Positions 1 to 5,906 are shown, numbered from the stretch's first letter. The stretch is DNA of 6,481 bases from Pseudomonadota bacterium (GCA_023416545.1 JAEZHO010000262.1:1-6481); one strand, 5' to 3'. Notes: generated from the sequence alone by a model not told the origin. Made by a program: numbers and translations.

Positions 1-2
1 CA

Positions 3-1037
3 ACCAGACCCTACCGGAAAACACTGGTGACCACCGCTACGCCGCCCGCTCCCTACGGCACATTGGAGGGTACGCTCGCGAGCGGCTTCGCTATCACCCA
101 GCTACACCACTCGGCGGGACACGATCATTTTCGTCCTCTAGTCAATGCAACGGGCGGTATGGTCAAGCCTGGGTTCATGGTTTGCGATATCAATCTGAGG
201 AGCGTCGTTGACATTGACGAGGTCGAGGCCTTCGTTCGGAAATGCGATTTGGCATCCGCTCCTGCCGGAGTGGGTGCCATCATGCCGATGTTGGTCGGAT
301 ATGTCTTTTCAGCATCCGGTCTGGAACTAGCCAAAAAGAAGGGAATTCTTGCAATAACGCTTGAAAATCTTTTTGGCAGCGAGCTCGCAAAGTCCCTGCG
401 CGCCCTGATCCAGATGCTGACAGATGCAGGCGCTACGGCAGCGGCGAACCCCGTTTATCTGATGGAAGTGATGTCCCGACTGACGAAGATTGAAGGGGCA
501 GCCGACAATCTTCGCGGGGCGTTGTTTGAATTGATCATCGGCAGCCTCGTCAAGGACGTCGAAGGCGGCTTTCTGAAGACAGGGGAGCGGCGGCTGGATG
601 TGGAGATAGATGTTCAGCTTGATCGCGGCGATGAGGTCGGAATGCTCGTAATTGAGTGCAAATCGAAAGCGCCGGGAGCAAGAGTTAGCGAAAAGGATGT
701 GAAGCGGTGGTACACGAACCGTGTGCCTCGTATTCACGAAGTGCTTACAGTGGGCCGAACCCACTCGAAACCCTTCCGATACGAGCTATGGGCAAATGGT
801 TCATTCACCGAGAGCGCAATCGATTGGCTGAAAAGCCAGCCACAGGATTTACCCAGCTACAGTGTCGGTTGGCGCGACGGAACGGCGCTCAAGGAATACG
901 CCGATCAGGCGAAGAATGCGTCGCTTCGTAAGATGCTTAATGAGCATTATTTCCGAAGCGCGCTGTCAGTGGTTGCCCGATCTGCCCGGACCGTGCAGCA
1001 TCCGACCGCACACCGTGAAGACATTTCAATACACTAG
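3..1037 (+). CDS. PD-(D/E)XK nuclease-fold protein, partial at 5' end
   Basis: Probably a DNA nuclease of the restriction-endonuclease superfamily; substrate and partners are unknown. The frame is open to the left edge, so the true start is probably outside; the first usable start inside is GTG at 27 (residue numbers below count from it). Residues 168-212 carry an intact PD-(D/E)XK pattern: E168 in a helix, D195 after a strand (VEIDV), then E210-x-K212 in VIECKSK, followed by the helix KDVKRWYTNR. Residues 50-117 resemble the second half of another such fold: a strand (MVCDIN), a helix (DEVEAFVRKC), a strand (MLVGYVF) and the typical tail ELAKKKGILAIT. Its expected E-x-K reads D-I-N, so this copy is probably inactive. 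The gene is convergent with the HTH/hipA pair, with 53 bases between the stops and no clear terminator. A role in anti-phage defence is inference from fold and neighbours. The nuclease fold is fairly sure; the specific function is not. Confidence 0.7.
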   Translation, partial: TRPYRKTLVTTATPPAPYGTLEGTLASGFAITQLHHSAGHDHFRPLVNATGGMVKPGFMVCDINLRSVVDIDEVEAFVRKCDLASAPAGVGAIMPMLVGYVFSASGLELAKKKGILAITLENLFGSELAKSLRALIQMLTDAGATAAANPVYLMEVMSRLTKIEGAADNLRGALFELIIGSLVKDVEGGFLKTGERRLDVEIDVQLDRGDEVGMLVIECKSKAPGARVSEKDVKRWYTNRVPRIHEVLTVGRTHSKPFRYELWANGSFTESAIDWLKSQPQDLPSYSVGWRDGTALKEYADQAKNASLRKMLNEHYFRSALSVVARSARTVQHPTAHREDISIH

Positions 1038-1090
1038 GCAGCGAACGCATCAAGTGTAACAGGTCTTGAGCGGGCGGAAAGATCGGATCG

Positions 1091-2122
1091 CTAGCGCCGT
1101 GGGCGGCGTTCTTTGCTGATCGGGCTGTTGAGCAAGCGCTGCACTTCTGCCTCAACGCGATTGAGTGATAACCCCGCCAAGCCAAACCTGTCATAGAGCG
1201 ACGTGAGCAACGGCAGCAGATATTCCGCCAATCGGCTTTCGATACGATCAGCGGGAAACTTTGCTTCCAGCACCGCTTCATCACCTCGCGCAGCGTGGCC
1301 TTCCACGAACAAGTCGCTCAATGGGTTCGCCCATGATCGAAGCACACGCCCACGAAGCCCGGTGAACATAGCGCGGAAATGAATCGTCACGGCTGCATCG
1401 GCATCTTTGCGTAAAAGCGATGCGAGCTTTTCCGCGTGCAACAGAACCTCGCCCATCCGCCATAGGGGAAGTGTCGTGTCGAGAATCGTTCCGGCAGGGA
1501 ATGTTTCTTCGCCGTCCTCCTGATAGCCGCGGATCAGGAACATACGTCCCGAAGGTGCGCCGCGCCAGAAGTCACAATGTGCAGGATCGTTGAAGCCGCG
1601 CTTAACTTCCTCGCCTTGCGGCGCAAGCCAACATTCGATCAGGCCGTCCACTTCATGTGGCTGAATGGCTTCGCGTGTCGGGAGCCAAAATGGCGGCCAG
1701 CCCGTTTTCCGCACGACAGCCTTTTCCAAAATGCGCTCAAAGGCGGTCAGCTCCGGCGTCTTAAGATCGCCCTCAAGCCAGTAATCGAACCGATACCAGC
1801 CATTCGGAAACCGCGCGGGAGACCCCTCCGGAAGCGGCGCAACCAGATTGCGCCAGCGCTCGAATGCATCACGCACAAACCGGGCTTGCGTGTCCCCCTC
1901 GGCAGGCTCATCTACCAAACCCACGACACGCAGGATATCGAGCGCCTTTGCCAACGTCAGGGTCGTTTCGCCGCGCTCGAACGCCGCCATTGTCGGATGG
2001 CTGACACCCGCCAAAGCCGAATGATCCTTTTGCGTAAGACCTTCCGCCTTACGACGGCGCAGGGTTTCTTCCACGTACCGTTGCCACGCGAGCGGGGCTA
2101 TGTTTCCAGTATTCTCAGGCAT
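1091..2122 (-). CDS. XRE-family HTH protein with large C-terminal domain; putative HipB-like antitoxin
   Basis: Putative DNA-binding autorepressor and antitoxin of the adjacent HipA kinase. Residues ~10-68 form an XRE/Cro-type helix-turn-helix: LTQKDHSALAGVSHPTMAAF, then a glutamate-containing turn (ERGETTLTLAKALDIL). Classical HipB proteins are under 100 aa; this one has ~270 extra residues. The extra part has features such as DFWRGAPSGRMFLIRGY (~186-202), a PLWRMGEVLLHAEKLA helix (~222-237) and MFTGLRGRVL. To me it resembles the domain that follows AlbA_2/Schlafen-type modules in some ATP-binding proteins, but that is memory-based and uncertain. It starts at ATG 2122, inside the last 25 bases of hipA, with only a weak GTGG ribosome site 7 bases upstream. 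This suggests translational coupling to hipA. It could instead be a regulator that does not neutralise HipA. The HTH is confident; the antitoxin role is inferred from position. Confidence 0.8.
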   Translation of the reverse strand: MPENTGNIAPLAWQRYVEETLRRRKAEGLTQKDHSALAGVSHPTMAAFERGETTLTLAKALDILRVVGLVDEPAEGDTQARFVRDAFERWRNLVAPLPEGSPARFPNGWYRFDYWLEGDLKTPELTAFERILEKAVVRKTGWPPFWLPTREAIQPHEVDGLIECWLAPQGEEVKRGFNDPAHCDFWRGAPSGRMFLIRGYQEDGEETFPAGTILDTTLPLWRMGEVLLHAEKLASLLRKDADAAVTIHFRAMFTGLRGRVLRSWANPLSDLFVEGHAARGDEAVLEAKFPADRIESRLAEYLLPLLTSLYDRFGLAGLSLNRVEAEVQRLLNSPISKERRPRR

Positions 2123-3270
2123 GAATTATCCACGATCTCTTTGAATTTATGTACGAAGCCGTCCGGCGGCTCCGCGTCGGGCGGGCGGATGATGGGAGCA
2201 GCTTTTTCCACCTGCCGCTTTAGCTGTTTGAATGTCTGGTCGATGGCCCTGTTCGGCAGCCCGATTTCCTTACCGAAGGCACGGAAAATCGCCTGATTGG
2301 CCGCTTCCAGATGAATTTTCTCACCGCCGATTGACAGCGCCAGTGTCTGGTCAAACCCGTCATAAAACGCGGTGTTCACGACATCGTAGGCGGGGGATAG
2401 ACGAAGCCCCGTCGGTGTCTCCAGCAGCGAGAAGTTTTTTAGGTGGGCATCGCAATTCCCGATCAGCGTAAAGGCGATCAGGCGATTGAAAAACCGCAAA
2501 AGGTCAATCCGTACGCGTGACGAGTGCTGACGAATGATCGCGGCAATATCTTCAAATGCAGCATCGTACTTGCCTGCATAATCCTGTCCCTTGGGCTTGC
2601 CGAGGATCTGGGCGCAGTCTTCAAGGCGCAATTTATCGCCGTTTGATGTTCGGTCGAAGCGGGTAACGATGAGAGCCGTCTCATCAACGGCCGCTATGAA
2701 TGAAGTTGTGAATGCCGTTACTTCCTTCTCACCCAGGACAGCGGCTGTCCATCGCAGGCTCAGGAGTTCATTCCGGACGAGGCTGTCTATCCGATCCGAA
2801 TTGAATTTGGCAATATAAGGCGCTGATCCCGTCGCACTTGCGGGAACGAACTTGCTTTCTGCATCCTTGGTGACGAGAAGTTTCTTCTGTACACCAGAAA
2901 CCGTGCGTCCGGGGCTGGCCGTGGCTTCGGTAATCCCCGGTAGCTGTGCGGCATCGTCCGGTGGTCGGATGCTGACAGCCCCGATGCAGTCAGCGCCGTA
3001 GCGAAGGAGTAACCCCAGGTCATCTTCTTCGACCACATGAGCCGAACGAGCCTGCTGTTCGCGCAGCCATCCTTCCGGGCCAAGGTGCTGGAAGAACGGA
3101 TGCAGGCCGACCTTCCATTCATGTTCGCGTTGTGTGGAGGGAAAACAGCAGGCGATATCGCCTTTGTTCCAGTCTGCACGATAGGCGAAGCGCGTTCCGC
3201 CGTTGGCCGTTTCGACCAATGTTCCGGCGAATTCATCCTTGAATAAAATATCTGCGCTTCTTAGTGCCAT
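2098..3270 (-). CDS. hipA: HipA-family serine/threonine kinase toxin
   Basis: HipA-family kinases phosphorylate a cytosolic target (glutamyl-tRNA synthetase in E. coli HipA, other tRNA synthetases in relatives), blocking translation and inducing growth arrest. The target here is unknown. At 390 aa it is somewhat shorter than E. coli HipA (440 aa) but looks complete. The N-terminal subdomain includes GPEGWLREQQA (64-74) and YGADCIGAVSI (91-101). The ATP-binding Gly loop is SGVQKK (125-130) and the putative nucleotide lysine is K155 in YIAKF. The catalytic loop is GNCDAHLKNFSLL (271-283) with D274 and N279; the metal-binding Asp is D296 in SPAYDVV. All key residues are present, so it should be active. 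In E. coli HipA the autophosphorylated Ser sits just before this loop; here T123 occupies that place. ATG 3270 is fixed by an in-frame TGA directly before it; a GAAGG ribosome site lies 9 bases upstream. It is first in the operon, overlapping the downstream HTH gene by 25 bases. Confidence 0.93.
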   Translation of the reverse strand: MALRSADILFKDEFAGTLVETANGGTRFAYRADWNKGDIACCFPSTQREHEWKVGLHPFFQHLGPEGWLREQQARSAHVVEEDDLGLLLRYGADCIGAVSIRPPDDAAQLPGITEATASPGRTVSGVQKKLLVTKDAESKFVPASATGSAPYIAKFNSDRIDSLVRNELLSLRWTAAVLGEKEVTAFTTSFIAAVDETALIVTRFDRTSNGDKLRLEDCAQILGKPKGQDYAGKYDAAFEDIAAIIRQHSSRVRIDLLRFFNRLIAFTLIGNCDAHLKNFSLLETPTGLRLSPAYDVVNTAFYDGFDQTLALSIGGEKIHLEAANQAIFRAFGKEIGLPNRAIDQTFKQLKRQVEKAAPIIRPPDAEPPDGFVHKFKEIVDNSCLRILET

Positions 3271-3278
3271 TCAGCCAT
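3261..3278 (-). CDS. Five-codon micro-ORF overlapping the hipA start
   Basis: On the minus strand, ATG 3278 reads MAEWH and stops at TAA 3263-3261, out of frame with hipA and overlapping its first codons. The best ribosome site in the leader, AAGGAG (3291-3286), is 7 bases from this ATG and 15 from the hipA ATG. Only the weaker GAAGG (3284-3280) is well placed for hipA. Ribosomes may therefore load on the micro-ORF and reach hipA by re-initiation, which would limit toxin synthesis. It may also be coincidental and untranslated. Confidence 0.3.
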   Translation of the reverse strand: MAEWH

Positions 3279-3294
3279 ACCTTCACTCCTTGTT

Positions 3295-3317
3295 TCACAC
3301 GCGCTCAATGAGTGTGA
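3295..3317. promoter_or_regulatory. Inverted repeat, candidate operator of the hipA operon
   Basis: TCACAC (3295-3300) and GTGTGA (3312-3317) form a perfect 6-base inverted repeat with an 11-base centre, plus one further matching pair (3302/3310). It sits just downstream of the predicted transcription start. A third copy of the half-site (GTGTGA, 3344-3349) lies in the promoter spacer, 32 bases from the one at 3312, about three helical turns. This is where an autorepressing XRE protein would be expected to bind. Binding by the HTH protein encoded here is inference. Confidence 0.45.
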
Positions 3318-3335
3318 TAACGAAGCCATGTGTTT

Positions 3336-3364
3336 ATTATGGTGTGTGAGTTTAAAGAAATCAA
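3336..3364 (-). promoter_or_regulatory. Sigma70-like promoter for the hipA-HTH operon
   Basis: Read on the minus strand: a -35 box TTGATT (3364-3359; four of six consensus bases), a 17-base spacer and a -10 box CATAAT (3341-3336; five of six). Transcription would begin near 3329, giving a leader of about 60 bases before the hipA ATG at 3270. The surrounding DNA is AT-rich compared with the genes. Spacing and boxes are good, but the start site is predicted only. Confidence 0.6.
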
Positions 3365-3416
3365 GGCAGAACTCGACTCGTTGAGTTTTGGACGAATAAA
3401 TCGACCTCTGAGTTTA
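3347..3416. repeat. Three TGAGTTTA-type direct repeats upstream of hipA
   Basis: TGAGTTTA occurs at 3347-3354 and 3409-3416, and TGAGTTTT at 3382-3389, all in the same direction. The first copy lies in the promoter spacer and overlaps the GTGTGA half-site. The middle copy is also part of a small inverted repeat, AACTC (3370-3374) / GAGTT (3383-3387). These may be regulatory sites, but short AT-rich words recur easily. Confidence 0.25.
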
Positions 3417-3456
3417 GATGCGGCCGGATTCAGACTCTCGTGAATGGACCGCTAAG

Positions 3457-3837
3457 CTATAACTCGAATATAGGTTGCCTCAGAGGGGTCGTTTTGGGAT
3501 TTTCCGGCTCTGCGGCAGCCATCGGCGCGCCGACGGCATTTTCTGTGCGCTTACGCGCACTTGGCATTCCCCCTGCCTGCCAAGCGTGGGATCCTTTGGG
3601 AAGGCCGGGTGCGGGAGCGTCCTTACTGGATTCAATGAAGCCTGATGTCGAATTCACCACGGTGTCGCAATCTGACCCGACCGCTTCACGGAGCCTACGC
3701 TGAAAATAGGTATAAGGAGATCCCGGTAAACTCTCGTAGGCTTCATCACTAAGCACGATCAGGAAGTCGTGGTCACTGTCTGCTTCGCTGTTCCATGCGC
3801 ACGGCTGGCCGGTACGAAGCTGGGGCAAGGCGGACAC
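3457..3837 (-). pseudogene. Remnant of an MNT-type nucleotidyltransferase-fold gene
   Basis: Residues ~18-63 of this frame look like a minimal nucleotidyltransferase core. EADSDHDFLIVLSDE matches the family's D-S-D-x-D-hydrophobic motif, with candidate metal-binding D22 and D24. SDCDTVVNSTSGFIE has D58 where a third Asp on a later strand is expected. The Gly-Ser motif that should precede the first Asp pair is missing or shortened (it reads AWNSEADSD), and no family-like sequence is visible after residue ~80. The frame opens with a GTG at 3837 and no convincing ribosome site; in-frame codons run back to the TAA at 3858. I read it as a gene that has lost its glycine motif and its C-terminus, but a short functional protein cannot be excluded. 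Confidence 0.4.
3545..3560. repeat. Perfect hairpin, 6-base stem
   Basis: GTGCGC (3545-3550) and GCGCAC (3555-3560) pair perfectly around TTAC. No T-run follows on either strand, so it does not look like an intrinsic terminator. A perfect 12-base palindrome, TCGGCGCGCCGA, lies just upstream at 3522-3533. Function unknown. Confidence 0.4.
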
Positions 3838-3855
3838 GTGGGGCAGGATATCCGA

Positions 3856-3987
3856 TTAATCCAGTAAGTAGAGCACGCCCGTACCAATCCCCAAACTCGC
3901 TAAAGGCACAATGCATACCATCGCGATAACGATCTTTGCGGCGTCGCTATCCCGGAACAGCTTGATGTCCCCATCTTTCGTCTTCAT
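3856..3987 (-). CDS. Possible small single-pass membrane protein (43 aa)
   Basis: From ATG 3987 the frame reads a charged N-terminus (MKTKDGDIKLFRDSDAAK, ~1-18) followed by a hydrophobic stretch (~19-41, IVIAMVCIVPLASLGIG and onward), ending in LLD. This is the pattern of a tiny protein with one C-terminal transmembrane helix in the inner membrane. The same frame extends upstream to an ATG at 4041, but the added residues look random. The ribosome site at 3987 is weak, which is the main reason for doubt. No family recognised. Confidence 0.35.
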   Translation of the reverse strand: MKTKDGDIKLFRDSDAAKIVIAMVCIVPLASLGIGTGVLYLLD

Positions 3988-4332
3988 CCTGACGCCATGT
4001 GGTTGGTGCCGGCAGGTACAACTTCTGCGAATGCAGCCCACTATTCCCGCTTTGCTGCCAACGTCGGTTGTGGGGAGCCCGCAAAGTTCCGAGCGTCAGC
4101 TCTTCAAAATTTACATCTAGCGAAAAAGGAAAGCGCGGGGCCATTTGTCAGAACCCTCTGGCACAAGCCTTTGCCCTCACCTAGCCATTTGGCAGGATGA
4201 GGTTGAGCGCGTAGTCGCGTACAAAGTTTCACAAATGCCTTTCGGAAACCACATCCCGCAGGCCGCGCAAAACGGGCAGTAAAATGGCCGCTCAACGATG
4301 ACCGGCCTTTTTACATATACGTGGCGACAAGA
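3988..4332. other. Stretch without a convincing gene
   Basis: Short frames occur on both strands but none shows a recognisable domain or clear coding bias. One minus-strand frame (4144-3947, 65 aa) has a GAGGG 9 bases before its ATG but an unconvincing protein. The only structured element is the hairpin with flanking A and T runs at 4281-4312. The stretch is probably intergenic or decayed DNA between the nucleotidyltransferase remnant and the recombinase area. Confidence 0.45.
4281..4312 (-). terminator. Candidate (bidirectional) intrinsic terminator
   Basis: GGCCG (4286-4290) pairs with CGGCC (4303-4307) around 12 bases, with AAAA before and TTTTT after on the plus strand. It lies 21 bases past the stop of the minus-strand ORF ending at 4333, the expected place for its terminator; the T-tract on that strand is only ATTTTA. 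The stem is short, so strength is doubtful. Confidence 0.4.
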
Positions 4333-4626
4333 TCAGAATGTTGCGTCTGGCGGCAGCTTGTCGACGTCGAGCCCTGCCTCTGCCATCGAGGCGAGGATCA
4401 GCTTGGCCGCACGTCCCGAGGTCTGAAGGTCGGTTGCCCATTCCTGCAGGAACGCCGTGAAGCGGCCATCGCCATCCTTGCGGCAGGCACCGCCGGAAGC
4501 CGGTGCATAGAGCGGCTGCAGCGGGATGATGCTGCCGATATTCGGGTTCTGCTTGGCACCGTTCATGCCCAGCAGCAGACGGAAGCAAACAGAGTGGGAG
4601 TCTCCCGCTCCGCAAGATCCCATCAT
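4333..4626 (-). CDS. Hypothetical protein, 97 aa, possibly 5'-truncated
   Basis: Not recognised. The predicted protein is soluble, without signal peptide or membrane segment; landmarks are VCFRLLLGMNGAKQNPN (~14-30), a helix FTAFLQEWATDLQTSGRAAKL (~56-76, given without its flanks) and an acidic end DVDKLPPDATF. Third codon positions are strongly GC-rich from about residue 16 on, which supports real coding. The chosen start is ATG 4626, preceded by GAGGG with 7-base spacing. The frame stays open upstream to a stop at 4680-4678 and reads plausibly (PIDVEGCL) just before the ATG, so this could also be the tail of a larger disrupted gene. Its 5' third is antisense to the first codons assigned to the recombinase. 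Existence is fairly likely; function unknown. Confidence 0.5.
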   Translation of the reverse strand: MMGSCGAGDSHSVCFRLLLGMNGAKQNPNIGSIIPLQPLYAPASGGACRKDGDGRFTAFLQEWATDLQTSGRAAKLILASMAEAGLDVDKLPPDATF

Positions 4627-5503
4627 CAGGCAGCCCTCGACATCGATTGGAAACGAACGAACGCGTTCCGAACTTTTGGATTACGTTGTAGCAGCGCGAT
4701 GGCGAGGGCTTAAGGGTGAAGCCATTCTACGCATAAATGCTGAGGATGTTCTGCGTATCCTAGGGCCTGCGCGGCAAGTGTCGTCATTGAACAAGATGGA
4801 TGCCCTTTCGGTCAAAACGATCGTGCTTGATCGTGGGCGAACGCCAGCGACTGTTAACAGGAAGCTGGCCGCTCTGTCGGTCCTCCTGCGGGAAGCGTTA
4901 GAGCTGAAATGGCTGAGTGAGGTCTTCAAGGTTGGGCTAATGAAGGAGCCCACGGGAATAGTTCGCTTCTTCAGCAACGAAGAGGAAGCGGCCATGCTCG
5001 AATGGACGGATCGATGGGGGTATCATGATCTGCGCGACTACATCATAGTCTCCATAGATACCGGACTGCGCCAAGGCGAGATCCTTAAGGTGTTGAAGCG
5101 GGACGTGAAGGACCGGATTGTCTGGACTTACGACACCAAGAATGGGAACAACCGAGACGTCCCACTCACTGAGCGAGCGAAACAAGTGCTGGATAGCCGA
5201 GCAGAGAGGATCTCCCTTCTCAATGACCCGCTCTTCGATATCCGGGCAGACACTCTCCGCTCACACCGGACGACAATGCAGCATCATCTCGGCATGTCGG
5301 GTGACAAAGATTACCTGCCGCATTCATTGAGGCACACCTTCGTCACTCGTCTGATCGAGCGCGGCGTCGACATCCGGACCGTGCAAGAGTTAGCGGGGCA
5401 CAACCTGGTGCAGATAACGCAGCGCTACGCTCACACCAATCCCGAACGCAAGCTTCGCGTTATTGAGCGCTGGAGCCTGCCCCGTGAAGTGGCAGGTCAG
5501 TAG
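4526..5503 (+). CDS. Tyrosine recombinase/integrase, N-terminus doubtful
   Basis: A site-specific recombinase of the phage-integrase family, which cuts and rejoins DNA through a tyrosine-DNA intermediate. Counting from ATG 4526, the catalytic residues are all present: R182 (TGLRQGE), K205 (TYDTKNGN), H266 and R269 (HSLRH), H292 (ELAGH) and the nucleophile Y301 (QRYAH). A SAM-like core-binding domain spans ~50-125 (TPATVNRKLAALSVLLREA). Residues 1-48 look unlike any integrase arm and are the antisense of another coding frame (4333-4626). Recognisable integrase sequence begins around 4670-4680, where no good in-frame start is visible apart from a TTG at 4676. The gene may therefore be 5'-truncated by a rearrangement, or it may start at an unusual codon. 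It fits the role of mobility gene of the surrounding island. Family assignment is very sure; start and activity are not. Confidence 0.85.
   Translation: MMLPIFGFCLAPFMPSSRRKQTEWESPAPQDPIIRQPSTSIGNERTRSELLDYVVAARWRGLKGEAILRINAEDVLRILGPARQVSSLNKMDALSVKTIVLDRGRTPATVNRKLAALSVLLREALELKWLSEVFKVGLMKEPTGIVRFFSNEEEAAMLEWTDRWGYHDLRDYIIVSIDTGLRQGEILKVLKRDVKDRIVWTYDTKNGNNRDVPLTERAKQVLDSRAERISLLNDPLFDIRADTLRSHRTTMQHHLGMSGDKDYLPHSLRHTFVTRLIERGVDIRTVQELAGHNLVQITQRYAHTNPERKLRVIERWSLPREVAGQ
4659..4668. repeat. 10-base palindrome at the ORF/integrase junction
   Basis: GAACGCGTTC is a perfect palindrome in the short gap between the minus-strand ORF start (4626) and the beginning of recognisable integrase sequence (~4677). 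It could mark a recombination junction or a regulatory site, or be chance. Confidence 0.25.
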
Positions 5504-5533
5504 TACACAAAAGCCTCACAATCTGGTACACAA
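5503..5533. repeat. Pair of GTACACAA direct repeats after the integrase
   Basis: GTACACAA occurs at 5503-5510, overlapping the integrase stop, and again at 5526-5533, 23 bases apart. Short direct repeats beside an integrase gene can be recombinase or accessory-factor sites. No second partner copy was found in the window, so an att site cannot be claimed. Confidence 0.2.
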
Positions 5534-5654
5534 TCCGCCGAGAGACAGCCAAAGGCATCTTCGTAAACTATTGATGTTGTTGAACATGAGAGCGTTGCTC
5601 GGCCCCAAACGATGCATCTGGTTGCCTGTCGGGTGCGCCATCTTCTTGACGGTC

Positions 5655-5906
5655 CTAATTCTGGACGAAGCCCTGCTGAGCCATGCAAGCCTTAAAGCTG
5701 CTGTCGGCTGCCATGGCACCCATGATCCACAACCTGCCCGCCAGCACCTGCGTTTCGCCCGCACGTCCTTGGCAGATGGTCCGCGCTAAATGCAAACGAT
5801 CCTCTTTTCGGCTTGTTTCGACTTCGCGCCACTCGTTTGATGAGGACGTGCTGTTGCACGCTGTTAATGCAATACCCACGCAACAGAGGCAGCACAGTTT
5901 GCGCAT
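5655..5906 (-). CDS. Small lipoprotein of unknown function
   Basis: An 83-aa protein with a lipoprotein signal peptide: MRK, a hydrophobic stretch and the lipobox L14-T15-A16-C17. After cleavage, C17 would be lipidated; the next residue is Asn, not Asp, so outer-membrane sorting is expected by the E. coli rule. The signal peptide is itself rich in cysteine (C5, C6, C8, C9). The mature part (~66 aa) is charged, with two cysteines, C45 (TICQGRAGE) and C74 (FKACMAQQGF), that could form a disulfide. The CM-x-x-x-GF ending is common in small proteobacterial lipoproteins. ATG 5906 is well supported by GGAGG 7 bases upstream. It is a single gene with no operon partner: 151 bases to the integrase stop on one side, 209 to the SnoaL-like gene on the other. 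No family name can be given. Confidence 0.7.
   Translation of the reverse strand: MRKLCCLCCVGIALTACNSTSSSNEWREVETSRKEDRLHLARTICQGRAGETQVLAGRLWIMGAMAADSSFKACMAQQGFVQN

Noticed and set aside
1577..2296. A 239-codon plus-strand open frame opposite the HTH gene
   Set aside because: It is antisense to two well-supported genes, has no domain signature and reads as low-quality Arg/Pro-rich protein, typical of a shadow frame in GC-rich DNA.
3485..3522. GGGGTCGTTTTGGGATTTTC as a Tn3-type terminal inverted repeat
   Set aside because: The GGGGTCGT beginning is reminiscent of Tn3-family ends, but the rest does not fit, no matching opposite end was seen and no transposase or resolvase is present.
3440..3703. 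Plus-strand 87-codon frame
   Set aside because: No domain or ribosome site; it lies antisense to the nucleotidyltransferase remnant, which is the more meaningful frame.
3947..4144. 65-aa minus-strand ORF with a fair ribosome site
   Set aside because: GAGGG lies 9 bases before the ATG, but the protein lacks any domain, codon use is not gene-like and it overlaps the tiny membrane-protein frame.
5463..5789. 108-codon plus-strand frame overlapping the integrase end
   Set aside because: It overlaps the integrase C-terminus out of frame and has no domain; a central hydrophobic run is not enough.
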